This document shows, in pieces, positions 8,782 through 16,654 of a stretch of DNA of 64,000 nt. A program made the translations under genes and the position numbers. The stretch comes from Desulfurivibrio dismutans (lineage in GTDB: Bacteria > Desulfobacterota > Desulfobulbia > Desulfobulbales > Desulfurivibrionaceae): assembly GCF_029210385.1 (NCBI RefSeq), contig NZ_JARGDQ010000003.1, positions 271,140-335,139 of the forward strand, given 5' to 3'. The notes under the pieces are model-generated. The model did no database searches. It was not told the DNA's origin and saw only the letters and a list, made by a program, of their open reading frames with translations. Each line of letters begins with the position of its first letter. Position 1 is the first letter of the stretch.

Positions 8782-9159
8782 TTAGTGACCCTGGTGAGAG
8801 GTTGCCAGCAACTCACTGATCCGGCCAAGCAATTGATTGATATCCACCGGTTTAAGCAGAAAATAGTCCGCGTGTCCAGCTTCCCCGATACCGCTTTCGA
8901 AAGTGCTGAGTGAACCATGTCCACTCATGAAAATGAATCGCAAACCGGGAAAGCCCGCCACCAATTGCTTTTTCAATTCGACACCGCTGATGCCCGGCAT
9001 TTTGAGGTCGATCACCGCCACATCATAGGTTTGCCGGTGGGCCAGTTCCAGGGCCTGCCGGCCGGAGGTCGCCCAGTCGGCGGTTATCCCGCGCAGCTGC
9101 AACCTTTCGGCCAGAGCCGAGACCAGTTCCTCCTCGTCGTCAACCAGTAAAATCCGCAT
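8782..9159 (-). CDS. Single-domain response regulator
   Basis: A 125-residue receiver-only protein starting MRILLVDDEEEL. D7-D8, phospho-acceptor D51 (VAVIDLKMPG), S79 and K103 (LLKPVD) are intact. Its start lies 20 bp inside the 3' end of the sensor kinase gene, so the two are translationally coupled and it is the likely first acceptor of that kinase. A longer reading up to 9345 only runs through the kinase gene in another frame and was not accepted. Confidence 0.9.
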   Translation of the reverse strand: MRILLVDDEEELVSALAERLQLRGITADWATSGRQALELAHRQTYDVAVIDLKMPGISGVELKKQLVAGFPGLRFIFMSGHGSLSTFESGIGEAGHADYFLLKPVDINQLLGRISELLATSHQGH

Positions 9160-10906
9160 GGTGTTCCTCGCCGGTTTCGGCATTTTCTTTGCTCCGCAAA
9201 GGCAGGGTGATGAAAAATCTGGTGCCGGCGCCGGCCATGCTTTCCACCCGGATCCGGCCCTGCAGCTCGCGCACCAGGCCGTATGTGACGAACAGCCCCA
9301 GGCCGGTGCCTTCCTCCTTGCTCTTGGTGGAGAAAAATGGTTCAAAAACCTTCTTCAAATCCGCTTCGGCGATTCCGCAACCGTCATCGGTGACGGTGAT
9401 CAGCAGATGCTCGGGATCCGGGCGGCTGCCGGTGATATAGAGATGTCCCCCATCCTCCATGGCGGCAAAGGCATTGCCCACCAGGTTGAGAAAAACCTGC
9501 TGCAGCTTGTTGCGGTCGCTGCTCAGGGCGGGCAGTTCCGAGTCAATTTCCACCCCGACGATGATATTGCGGTGGGCCGCCTCTTTACCGTGAAACTCCA
9601 GGACCTCCCGCACCACCTCAGCCAGCTCGACCTGTTCCAGTTTAATCTCGCCGGGCCGGGCAAAACCCAGCAGGCGCCGTGTAATACCGGAGCAGCGGGC
9701 CACCGCCCGATGAATCGATTCCAGTTGGCTCAGCAGTTTCTCCTTGGGCGGCGGTTCTTTCCCGGCCCGGGTCAACAGGTCGGCCAGCAGGCCGGCCTTT
9801 TCATTGATGATGGCCAGGGGGTTGTTGATCTCATGGGCCACCCCGGCGGCCAGCCGCCCCAGGGAAGCCAGCTTGTTGGCCCGGGCCGCCTCACGCAAGG
9901 CGGTGGCCCGTTCCCGATCGGCCCGGTAGATATCCCCCACCAGGTTGGTGGCCACCCCCAGGGTCACCAGCACAATCAGCAACACCGCGCCGGCCAGAAA
10001 AAGAACCACCATCACCCTGGTCGAAATCCAAGGTCGCAACAGTTCGGCCTTCTCACCGATAGCCAGCAGAATAAACGGGGAGCCGGGGATATAGGCATAC
10101 CCCATGACCAGCTCACGCCCCTGCCGGTCCTGGACCGTAACCACCCGGGTATCTTCGGCATAGGGCGGAATCGCCAGGGGAAAGCGGTCCAGCACCTCGC
10201 CATGGTTCAGGGTCGGGGTCTGAATAACCCCTTCCAGATTCACCAAAAATGAATCCCCAAAACTACTCTCCCGGATGTGGGCCAACTGCTCGTTGAACCA
10301 GACGGTATTCAAAGTGGCCCGGAGCACGAAAAAGGAGCCATCCTCCTTTTCCCGTTTCACCGCGATCACCATGTGCGGCTCTTCCCTGAAACCAAGGTAG
10401 ACGTCACTAACATGACTGCCGGCGGCCACCACTTCGCGGAACCAGGGCTCGTCACGGTAATCCCGGTCTTTAAGGGCGTAAGGTCCGATATAGCGAATCT
10501 GCCGCCCGGCGGCATTAAACAATCCCAGATCGGTAAAACCGCCGATGGAACCGCTCAGGTTGGCCAGAATACCGGCCAGCCGCCGATCATCGTTAAGGTC
10601 GGCAAAGCCGTACTCCCGGACCACGAACTGCAGGGCCGCCTGCCGCTCTTCCAGGAAGAAGGCCACTGTTCGCTTGGTGTTGGAGACCAGCCGATCGGTG
10701 CGCAGCACTATCTCGTTTTCGCTGTACTGGCCGGTCACCCGGTAGTCAAACCAGGCCAGGGCCAGCAGAGGCAGCAGGGCCACGCAGAGCATCAGCACCA
10801 CCGCCCGTTTCCAGATCCGGCGAAAGTCGAAGTGGGGCCGGTCGTTGTCAGCGCCGCTGGCGCCCTGGTCCCAAAACAGCGGTTTTTTTAACGGCCACCT
10901 GTTCAT
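9140..10906 (-). CDS. Membrane sensor histidine kinase with periplasmic Cache-like domain
   Basis: 588 residues. TM1 is at about 35-53, a ~240-residue periplasmic region resembling double Cache (about 55-290) follows, then TM2 at about 297-320, a coiled linker, a HisKA domain with H358 in AAGVAHEINNPLAII, and an ATPase domain with NLVGNAFAAMEDGG, DDGCGI and GTGLGLF boxes. Cache domains bind small molecules outside the cell membrane. It should autophosphorylate H358 and pass phosphate to the receiver encoded by the overlapping gene. It also overlaps functionally with the cytidylate-kinase/receiver gene only 6 bp upstream. Confidence 0.92.
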   Translation of the reverse strand: MNRWPLKKPLFWDQGASGADNDRPHFDFRRIWKRAVVLMLCVALLPLLALAWFDYRVTGQYSENEIVLRTDRLVSNTKRTVAFFLEERQAALQFVVREYGFADLNDDRRLAGILANLSGSIGGFTDLGLFNAAGRQIRYIGPYALKDRDYRDEPWFREVVAAGSHVSDVYLGFREEPHMVIAVKREKEDGSFFVLRATLNTVWFNEQLAHIRESSFGDSFLVNLEGVIQTPTLNHGEVLDRFPLAIPPYAEDTRVVTVQDRQGRELVMGYAYIPGSPFILLAIGEKAELLRPWISTRVMVVLFLAGAVLLIVLVTLGVATNLVGDIYRADRERATALREAARANKLASLGRLAAGVAHEINNPLAIINEKAGLLADLLTRAGKEPPPKEKLLSQLESIHRAVARCSGITRRLLGFARPGEIKLEQVELAEVVREVLEFHGKEAAHRNIIVGVEIDSELPALSSDRNKLQQVFLNLVGNAFAAMEDGGHLYITGSRPDPEHLLITVTDDGCGIAEADLKKVFEPFFSTKSKEEGTGLGLFVTYGLVRELQGRIRVESMAGAGTRFFITLPLRSKENAETGEEHHADFTG

Positions 10907-10912
10907 TACAAA

Positions 10913-12184
10913 TCAGGCCTTACCGGCATCCCGGCGCGCCTGGACCTTTTGGTGAGCCTCCTGCAGCCGGGCCTCCAGCTCGTCGATATCCACCGGTTTG
11001 CGCAAGTAGGCCAAAGCCCCCAGCTCCAGGCAGATCCGCCGGTCGTCCTCGGAGCCGTGGCCGGTGAGGATGATGACCTCCACTTCGGGGCGAATCTTTT
11101 TCACCCGGCGCAGAACCTCAATCCCGTCGATTCCCGGCATTTTCAGATCCAGCACCAGCACTTCGGGCTCATCATCAATGAGCATCTCCAGCGCCGACTG
11201 GCCGTCGTGGGCGACTGCCGCCCCCACATCGCGGAACAGCAACCGCTCCGACAGGGTCTGGACAAACTCCCGCTCGTCATCCACCAGCAGTACTTTGGAA
11301 GGAGTGCCACGATGGTGCTTGCGGTAAATTTCCGCCTGGCGATCTTCGGGAACCCGGGGGTCCACCGCCACGACCACCTCCTCCACCCCCGGCAACTCGC
11401 CCAGCACCGCCTGAACCTCATCCTGCAGGCGATTGAACATCAGCACCTTTCTGGTGATCCGCACGGTGAGCCGTCCCTGCCTGGCCGCCACCTCGCCGTC
11501 ATGGCCGGCTTCCACCAAGGCTACCCCGGCTTGAGCGGCCAGCTGGAAATCCGCCAGGGCCTGCCGGGATTCGTCGGTGGGCTGCACCGCCGACCGCTGC
11601 AGCTGTCGGCTGATAAGCGCCGCCGCCTCCTCTGCCCCGGTTTCCGCCATGGGTAGCAGCATATCGTATAACTCCGCCGCCCAGGGGTCTTCATAGCCCC
11701 GCAGGGCTTGGACCCAATGGGCTTTGGCGGTATCGGCGGCGGTGATTCGCCGCCGGGCCTCGGTTTCCGCCAGGTTTTCGACCGCCATGGCTTGCTGGAG
11801 GCGAAAAGGCAACTCGGCGATCAGGCAGACCCTTAAATAGTGACTGATCTCCCGAGGCAGCAGGTGCACCACATTGCCGGCCAGCAGCAGCTGGGGTTGC
11901 GCCAATTGCTCGGCCAGGGCCCGCCGTAGCCAGGCCAAAGCCCCTCCCTTTTCATGGGTGAATTTCTCAAAGACCGAATCCCTGGGTGAAAACGCCCGCT
12001 CGATGGCGCCAGGCGACATCCCCGATAACCGGGCGGCTTCCGCCACCAGCGCCTGGCCGTCGACGACCCGGTAACCGGTGTCCTGCTGCAGGGCCGCCAC
12101 CACCTCGGCGCCCCGGCAATAATCGCCACTGAACACCGCCAGTCCGACTCCGGCCGCCTTTTGCTCTTTGGCATCATCGCGCAT
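10913..12184 (-). CDS. Cytidylate-kinase-like domain fused to a receiver domain
   Basis: A 423-residue fusion. The first ~210 residues resemble the cytidylate-kinase-like family 2: they start like a P-loop kinase and share the length and the ARRRITAADTAKAHW segment, but no clean GxxGxGK(S/T) loop is seen, so nucleotide binding is uncertain. After a linker, residues ~300-410 are a receiver domain with KVLLVDDEREFVQ, phospho-acceptor VLVLDLKMPGIDG and YLRKPVD. The ATG at 12184 was chosen; a TTG 15 bases earlier has no ribosome site. It directly precedes the sensor kinase gene. Phosphorylation may control the kinase-like domain or the reverse; this is inference. Confidence 0.75.
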   Translation of the reverse strand: MRDDAKEQKAAGVGLAVFSGDYCRGAEVVAALQQDTGYRVVDGQALVAEAARLSGMSPGAIERAFSPRDSVFEKFTHEKGGALAWLRRALAEQLAQPQLLLAGNVVHLLPREISHYLRVCLIAELPFRLQQAMAVENLAETEARRRITAADTAKAHWVQALRGYEDPWAAELYDMLLPMAETGAEEAAALISRQLQRSAVQPTDESRQALADFQLAAQAGVALVEAGHDGEVAARQGRLTVRITRKVLMFNRLQDEVQAVLGELPGVEEVVVAVDPRVPEDRQAEIYRKHHRGTPSKVLLVDDEREFVQTLSERLLFRDVGAAVAHDGQSALEMLIDDEPEVLVLDLKMPGIDGIEVLRRVKKIRPEVEVIILTGHGSEDDRRICLELGALAYLRKPVDIDELEARLQEAHQKVQARRDAGKA

Positions 12185-12280
12185 ATTCTTTTCACCCAAG
12201 CAAAATATTAACCCGCCGGCCTGATTCAGTTAGCTAACGAAAGCGTTGACCAGGACCAATAACTACTGACATAACCTGCA

Positions 12281-12389
12281 GTAAACGAACAGCCGTGCCG
12301 CAGGTTCGGGCAAGCAGCCCGGCGCGGCGTACCCCCTTGTACGTAAGCCTGGCTGATCGTCTGAAGATGCGGTGCGGCTGTTCGTTTAC
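12281..12389 (+). repeat. Palindromic intergenic repeat, copy R3
   Basis: Ends GTAAACGAACAGCCG and CGGCTGTTCGTTTAC form a perfect 15-bp basal stem. The GATCG arm is on the right and faces the TetR gene, whose TAA stop (12386-12388) lies inside the repeat. The next gene on the left starts about 97 bp away. Confidence 0.9.
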
Positions 12390-12997
12390 CGGCTCAGCAT
12401 GCGATGGACCGAGTCCAACAACTCGTCGTACAGCGACCCCGGCTGGTAGAGGCGGTAAGTGCCGATCCGCACTAGCCCGTCGACCATGGTAAAGATGATC
12501 ATTGCCGTCTTGTGGGCCGGCAGCTCACGAACAGAACCGTCTTCCTGGCCACGGCGGATGGCCTGCTCGAAGGTGCCGGCGAAAAAATCGTAAATATCTT
12601 CAAGGTGCCGCCGGCAATTGGGGTTTTCCTCGGCCAGCTTGTAGGGATAATGCCGGTGCAACAACAAAAAACGCTCTTCCATCCGCGCCGCCAGATGCAA
12701 ATAAAACTCCACCAGTCCTTTCACCATGGCCAGCCCGTCGACAAACTCCTGCCCGGCCAGAAACTCACGGCTTTCCTGGATCAGTTGCTCTTTGAACTTC
12801 TCCAGCACCGCGACAAAAAGATCTTCCTTGGTCTTATAGTGATAAAAAACCGTACCGTCGGCCACCCCGATCATCCTGGCGATGTCGCCAATGGCGGTTT
12901 CCCGGAAACCCTTCTCGGCAAAAAAAACGGTGGCCATTTCTAAAATGGCCTCCTTGCGAGTGGGCCCGCTTTTTCTGGTATTGCGCGTCCTTACCAT
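12386..12997 (-). CDS. TetR/AcrR-family transcriptional regulator
   Basis: 203 residues. The N-terminal helix-turn-helix (about 15-60) includes ATVFFAEKGFRETAIGDIA and GVADGTVFYHYKTKEDL, which fit the TetR consensus closely. The C-terminal ligand domain is of ordinary length and resembles fatty-acid/efflux type regulators only loosely, so the ligand is unknown. A good promoter and operator-like sites lie 130-215 bp upstream, which suggests autoregulation. The same motif precedes the TSUP gene, so that operon is a probable target. Confidence 0.9.
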   Translation of the reverse strand: MVRTRNTRKSGPTRKEAILEMATVFFAEKGFRETAIGDIARMIGVADGTVFYHYKTKEDLFVAVLEKFKEQLIQESREFLAGQEFVDGLAMVKGLVEFYLHLAARMEERFLLLHRHYPYKLAEENPNCRRHLEDIYDFFAGTFEQAIRRGQEDGSVRELPAHKTAMIIFTMVDGLVRIGTYRLYQPGSLYDELLDSVHRMLSR

Positions 12998-13130
12998 CTT
13001 TACCCTATACGCTGAACGTCACCTTACACGCCATGCAACCACCACAATTTCACGACCACCACCGAACAGTAAGCCGTCAACCGGCAAACCGGCCGCGACC
13101 AATGTCGCCGACCGCCCTAAACAACCTGAG

Positions 13131-13213
13131 CAATCAGTCAGTAACGGTTTGCTAAGTAACGAATTACACCCGGCGCCAACGGTTGTCAATATTTTTTTGA
13201 CTGACGAATCAGT
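13131..13213 (-). promoter_or_regulatory. Promoter and operator-like sites of the TetR gene
   Basis: Read on the minus strand, TTGACA (13184-13189) and TAATTC (13161-13166) are separated by 17 bases, a good sigma-70 promoter. The palindromic motif TGACTGACGAATCAGT (13198-13213) sits just upstream of the -35 box, and a partial copy (ACTGACTGATTG, about 13131-13142) lies just after the expected transcription start. The upstream site is immediately beside the stop codon of the epimerase-like gene. Confidence 0.6.
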
Positions 13214-14389
13214 TTAGCTTTCTTTCCGGGGCGCTTCTGAATCCCCCAACATCGGTTCACCCACCTCCTCATCCAACTCGTTCAACAGGCGCTGTGGCTC
13301 CTGAGCGAACTTTTCCCCTCGCTGACGGCAGGCGAAAAAATCCTGGTTGTAGGGAGTAATCAGGTTGAGGGCCTCCCAGCGGGAGAGATAGTACTCCAAC
13401 AGGTGGGGCAGTTCGGTGAACACCGTGGCTTGCGGTTTGGGGTCGACAAAGCTGGAGGCCCGCAGCCGCCGGGATGAGAGGGTCTGGGTCTGATAAAAGC
13501 TTTCCATGAACAACAGTTCCGCCGGCATCCGGGCCTCGATGCCGATGCGCCCCAGCAGCCGGGTGATGCCGCGCATCATGCCGGCGCCGAAGCGGGCCAG
13601 GGGGTATGGGAGGTAAATCTCCCGCGGTCTTTTAAGTTCCAGGTAAGACTTGATGGTGATGATCAACTCGCTCAAAGATACCGGCAGGGGATCAACAAAG
13701 TGCCAGGTCTTGCCGCCGAACTCTTCCCGGTGGCGCAGCAGGTGATGAACAAAGGGAGGCACTTTTTTGGCGTTGGAGTAGGAGTGGGTCGCCTGCCGGT
13801 TGGTAAAGAGCAGGGGCATGGTCTGGTCGGCGATGGAAAAAAGCAGCCGGTGGAACCCCTGGACCTTGTGATCATGGGCGCCGTAAACCACCGCCAGGCG
13901 GATATTGGTATAATCCAGACCGTACTTTTGGTGCAACTCGGCCAGGGCCAGTTCGGCCAGCAGTTTGGACTTGGGGTAGTTGGGCAAATCCGCGGTCAGC
14001 TCCAGGCGATCATCTTCGGTCAGATTTTCGCCGGGCGGCAGCACCGCCGCCGAACTGAAATGAATGTATGGGACCCCCAGCTCCAGGGCCGCCCGGGCCA
14101 GATACAGGGTGCCCAGGTAGTTGGTCTCGTAAGCCAGCAGCGGGCTGGAATCAAGGGCGGTAATGGCGCAGTTGATGATAAATTCGGGCCGAAAGCGCCG
14201 GACCCAGGCACGGATATCCTCGGGGTCGCGCAGGGAAAGCTGTTTGCTGTTGGGGGCCAGCAATTCGAATTCGCAGTCGGCCTGCTTTTTAAAATAGTGC
14301 AGAATGCCGCCGCCGATCAGGCCGGAACCGCCCACCAGCAGGCCGGTTTTGATCACGCTGCCCAGGCAGGTAAATTCCCCCCGTCCCAT
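13214..14389 (-). CDS. NAD-dependent epimerase/dehydratase family protein
   Basis: 391 residues of an extended short-chain dehydrogenase. The Rossmann motif GLLVGGSGLIGGG is near residue 18, an IINCAI segment follows, and the catalytic YPKSK (YxxxK) lies near residue 140 after HFSSAAV. The C-terminal part (250-390) is longer than in plain sugar epimerases and carries no known extra domain. The ATG at 14387-14389 is preceded by GGGGGTGAG; an upstream start at 14437 adds 16 residues without support. The substrate is unknown; nucleotide-sugar or lipid/isoprenoid-linked substrates are the usual ones. No sugar genes are nearby. Confidence 0.78.
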   Translation of the reverse strand: MGRGEFTCLGSVIKTGLLVGGSGLIGGGILHYFKKQADCEFELLAPNSKQLSLRDPEDIRAWVRRFRPEFIINCAITALDSSPLLAYETNYLGTLYLARAALELGVPYIHFSSAAVLPPGENLTEDDRLELTADLPNYPKSKLLAELALAELHQKYGLDYTNIRLAVVYGAHDHKVQGFHRLLFSIADQTMPLLFTNRQATHSYSNAKKVPPFVHHLLRHREEFGGKTWHFVDPLPVSLSELIITIKSYLELKRPREIYLPYPLARFGAGMMRGITRLLGRIGIEARMPAELLFMESFYQTQTLSSRRLRASSFVDPKPQATVFTELPHLLEYYLSRWEALNLITPYNQDFFACRQRGEKFAQEPQRLLNELDEEVGEPMLGDSEAPRKES

Positions 14390-14593
14390 GCTCACCCCCA
14401 GCACCAGTAATTTTGACTGCCTCGCCCACAACGACAACCATGCTCTCCTTCACACGACTGACCGAGCGTTCATCATCATAAGTCGATGACTGCCCGGATG
14501 TCAACGCCAACGCCTGCCCCGGCAGGGCAAGGTCAGAGCCGCAGACCCACCTTTACCCTCGCCCAAAACCTGGAGCTGTGTTAAAAAAACCTC

Positions 14594-16009
14594 ATGCCGA
14601 CCATCAAGCGCCAGGACCTGCCCCAACTGCTCGAAAAAATCGCCGCCGGCGAAATCGCCCCGGTTTATCTACTGGTGGGCGAGCGTTTTCTCTGCCGGGA
14701 AGCGGCGGCGGCCCTTGAACATGCCCTGCTGCCCGATGAACAACAACGGCCCAACCAGCTCACGGTCATCGACGGGGAACGAGAAGAGCCGGGCAAAACC
14801 CTGGCCCGACTTCGCACCTACAGCCTGTTCGGCGGCCGCCAGTTAACCAAGGTGGTGGACACCCGCCTGTTCTACTCCAAAACAATGGCCAAAACCCTGT
14901 GGGAAAAGGCCGAGGCCGCCCGAGCGGGGCAAGACGCCAAAGAAACATCTCGCCGGCTCAAGGCCATGCTCTCCCTGGCGGGGCTGCCGCCGGCGGCCTG
15001 GCACCGCGACCAACTGACCGACCTCAGCGCCAGCCAGTGGCAGAAACTGTTTGGCTTTGCCAAGCCGGCGGAGATCGCCTGGGCCGGCGATTATCTGGAT
15101 GCCAACGACGATCTGGCCCCCGCGCCGGGCAAAGGCGAGGCCGGTGAGGAACTGCAGGCGGCCCTGGAAGGCGGCCTGCCGCCGAACAAGATTCTGCTGC
15201 TGCTGGCCGAAACCGCCGATAAACGCAAAAAACTGTACAAATACCTGGAAAAACACGCCGTCATCATCGACCTTGGGGTCGACACCGGCGGCAACGCCGC
15301 CGCCCGCAAGGAACAGGCCACCCTGCTCAAAAATCTGGTCTTGGAAACGCTGGCACCCTTCGATAAAAAGATGCGACCCGACGCCCTGGAGCTGCTGCTG
15401 GAAAGGGTGGGCTTTCACCCGGTGGCGGTGGTCATGGAAACGGAAAAACTGGCCCTTTATGCCGACGACCGGAATACGATCAGTCGCCGTGAAGTGGAAG
15501 AGATGGTGGGCCGCACCCGGGAGGAGGCGATTTTTGAGTTGAGCGAGGCCTTCACCAATGGCGATCTGGCCCAAAGTGTCATCGTATTGGGCCGTCTGCA
15601 GCAGGGCGGCATGCACGCTCTGGCCATCCTCGGCGGCCTGCGCAACCATGTCCGCAAGCTGCTGCTGGCCAGAGCCGTCCAGGACCAGGCCGGCCGCCCC
15701 TGCAACCCGGGCCTGGCTTATCCAGCCTTTCAAAAAAGTTACCTGCCCCAGGTCAAGGCCGCCTGGGAAAGCCAGGCCGAACAGCACCCAACTCCCGAGG
15801 CCTTTGCCTGGCCGCCTGCCTTTCCCGGGCACCCATACGCCCTCTACCAGCTTTTTCTGCAGGCCGGCAAACTTTCCGCCCGGCAGCTCCGGGCCCTGCT
15901 TAGGGCCCTGCTGGAGGCCGAGCACCGACTGAAGGGATCCGGCCTGCCGGAAAATGCCGTATTAAGCGCCCTGCTTTTTGCTTCCCGCCAACCGACCGCC
16001 GCCCGCTAA
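14594..16009 (+). CDS. holA: DNA polymerase III subunit delta
   Basis: 471 residues. The N-terminal segment (APVYLLVGERFLCREAAAAL) and the later ILLLLAETADKRKKLYKYL and ELSEAFTNGDLAQSVIVLG segments match the clamp-loader delta subunit, which opens the beta clamp for loading. It is longer than the usual ~340 residues, because of insertions after residue 100 and a long C-terminus. The C-terminal helical domain with MHALAILGGLRNHVRKLLLA is typical. It is divergent from the epimerase gene with ~200 bp between them. Confidence 0.82.
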   Translation: MPTIKRQDLPQLLEKIAAGEIAPVYLLVGERFLCREAAAALEHALLPDEQQRPNQLTVIDGEREEPGKTLARLRTYSLFGGRQLTKVVDTRLFYSKTMAKTLWEKAEAARAGQDAKETSRRLKAMLSLAGLPPAAWHRDQLTDLSASQWQKLFGFAKPAEIAWAGDYLDANDDLAPAPGKGEAGEELQAALEGGLPPNKILLLLAETADKRKKLYKYLEKHAVIIDLGVDTGGNAAARKEQATLLKNLVLETLAPFDKKMRPDALELLLERVGFHPVAVVMETEKLALYADDRNTISRREVEEMVGRTREEAIFELSEAFTNGDLAQSVIVLGRLQQGGMHALAILGGLRNHVRKLLLARAVQDQAGRPCNPGLAYPAFQKSYLPQVKAAWESQAEQHPTPEAFAWPPAFPGHPYALYQLFLQAGKLSARQLRALLRALLEAEHRLKGSGLPENAVLSALLFASRQPTAAR

Positions 16010-16161
16010 ACCCGCTGGTCCTGCCGACAGCGGTTGCATTTTCGCGGTAAATGATTAACATAAAATTCGATGGTGAACATTCTTGCCGAAGGCGAGGATT
16101 TTTATGCCGCCAAAATTTAACCAATATATCCCCCGCGCTACTAAAGGAACGGCAAACGCAG

Positions 16162-16479
16162 ATGAGTAACATGTCCCAGGGTCAAACCGATTTCGATGCT
16201 GTCACCAGGGAAGACCAGGAGTTACGCCAGCCACCCCGCTACCGGGTGCTGCTGCACAACGACGATTATACCACCATGGACTTCGTGGTGACCATACTGG
16301 AAACGGTGTTCAAACACGACACCGATACCGCCCATCGCATTATGATGAACATCCATAAAGAGGGAGTTGGCGTGGCCGGGGTTTACACCCGGGACGTGGC
16401 CGAGACCAAGACCGCCATGGTCCACAACCTGGCCCGCAAGCACGAATACCCCCTCAAGTGCTCCCTTGAAAAGGAGTAA
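16162..16479 (+). CDS. clpS: ATP-dependent Clp protease adaptor ClpS
   Basis: 105 residues. The core RYRVLLHNDDYTTMDFVV is the diagnostic ClpS motif, where the N-D-D segment binds N-degron residues, followed by AHRIMMNIHKEGVGVAGVY and a C-terminal HEYPLKCSLEKE. ClpS docks on the N-domain of ClpA and delivers N-end-rule substrates. It lies directly upstream of clpA. The ATG at 16162 is accepted with AAAGGAA ~12 bases upstream; the upstream in-frame ATG at 16051 would add ~37 residues that the family does not have. Confidence 0.95.
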   Translation: MSNMSQGQTDFDAVTREDQELRQPPRYRVLLHNDDYTTMDFVVTILETVFKHDTDTAHRIMMNIHKEGVGVAGVYTRDVAETKTAMVHNLARKHEYPLKCSLEKE

Positions 16480-16482
16480 CCC

Positions 16483-16592
16483 GGCAAACGCTCAGCAGCA
16501 CCGCACCTTGCGATGATCGGCCCGATTTGTGTAACTTGGGGTACACAGCTCCGGGCCGCTTGCCGCAGCCTACGGCACAGCTGAGCGTTTAC
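16483..16592 (-). repeat. Palindromic intergenic repeat, copy R4
   Basis: The reverse orientation: GATGATCGGCC is on the left and GGGCCGCTTGCCGCAGCC on the right. The ends GGCAAACGCTCAGC and GCTGAGCGTTTACC pair. The GATCG arm starts 3 bp after the clpS stop; clpA starts 62 bp past the other end. The copy therefore lies inside the clpS-clpA pair. Confidence 0.9.
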
Positions 16593-16654
16593 CATCCGCT
16601 TAGGTCAACCAAGTTGCGGGGTTATCCGTAACCATAAAATCAAGAGATTGAGCC

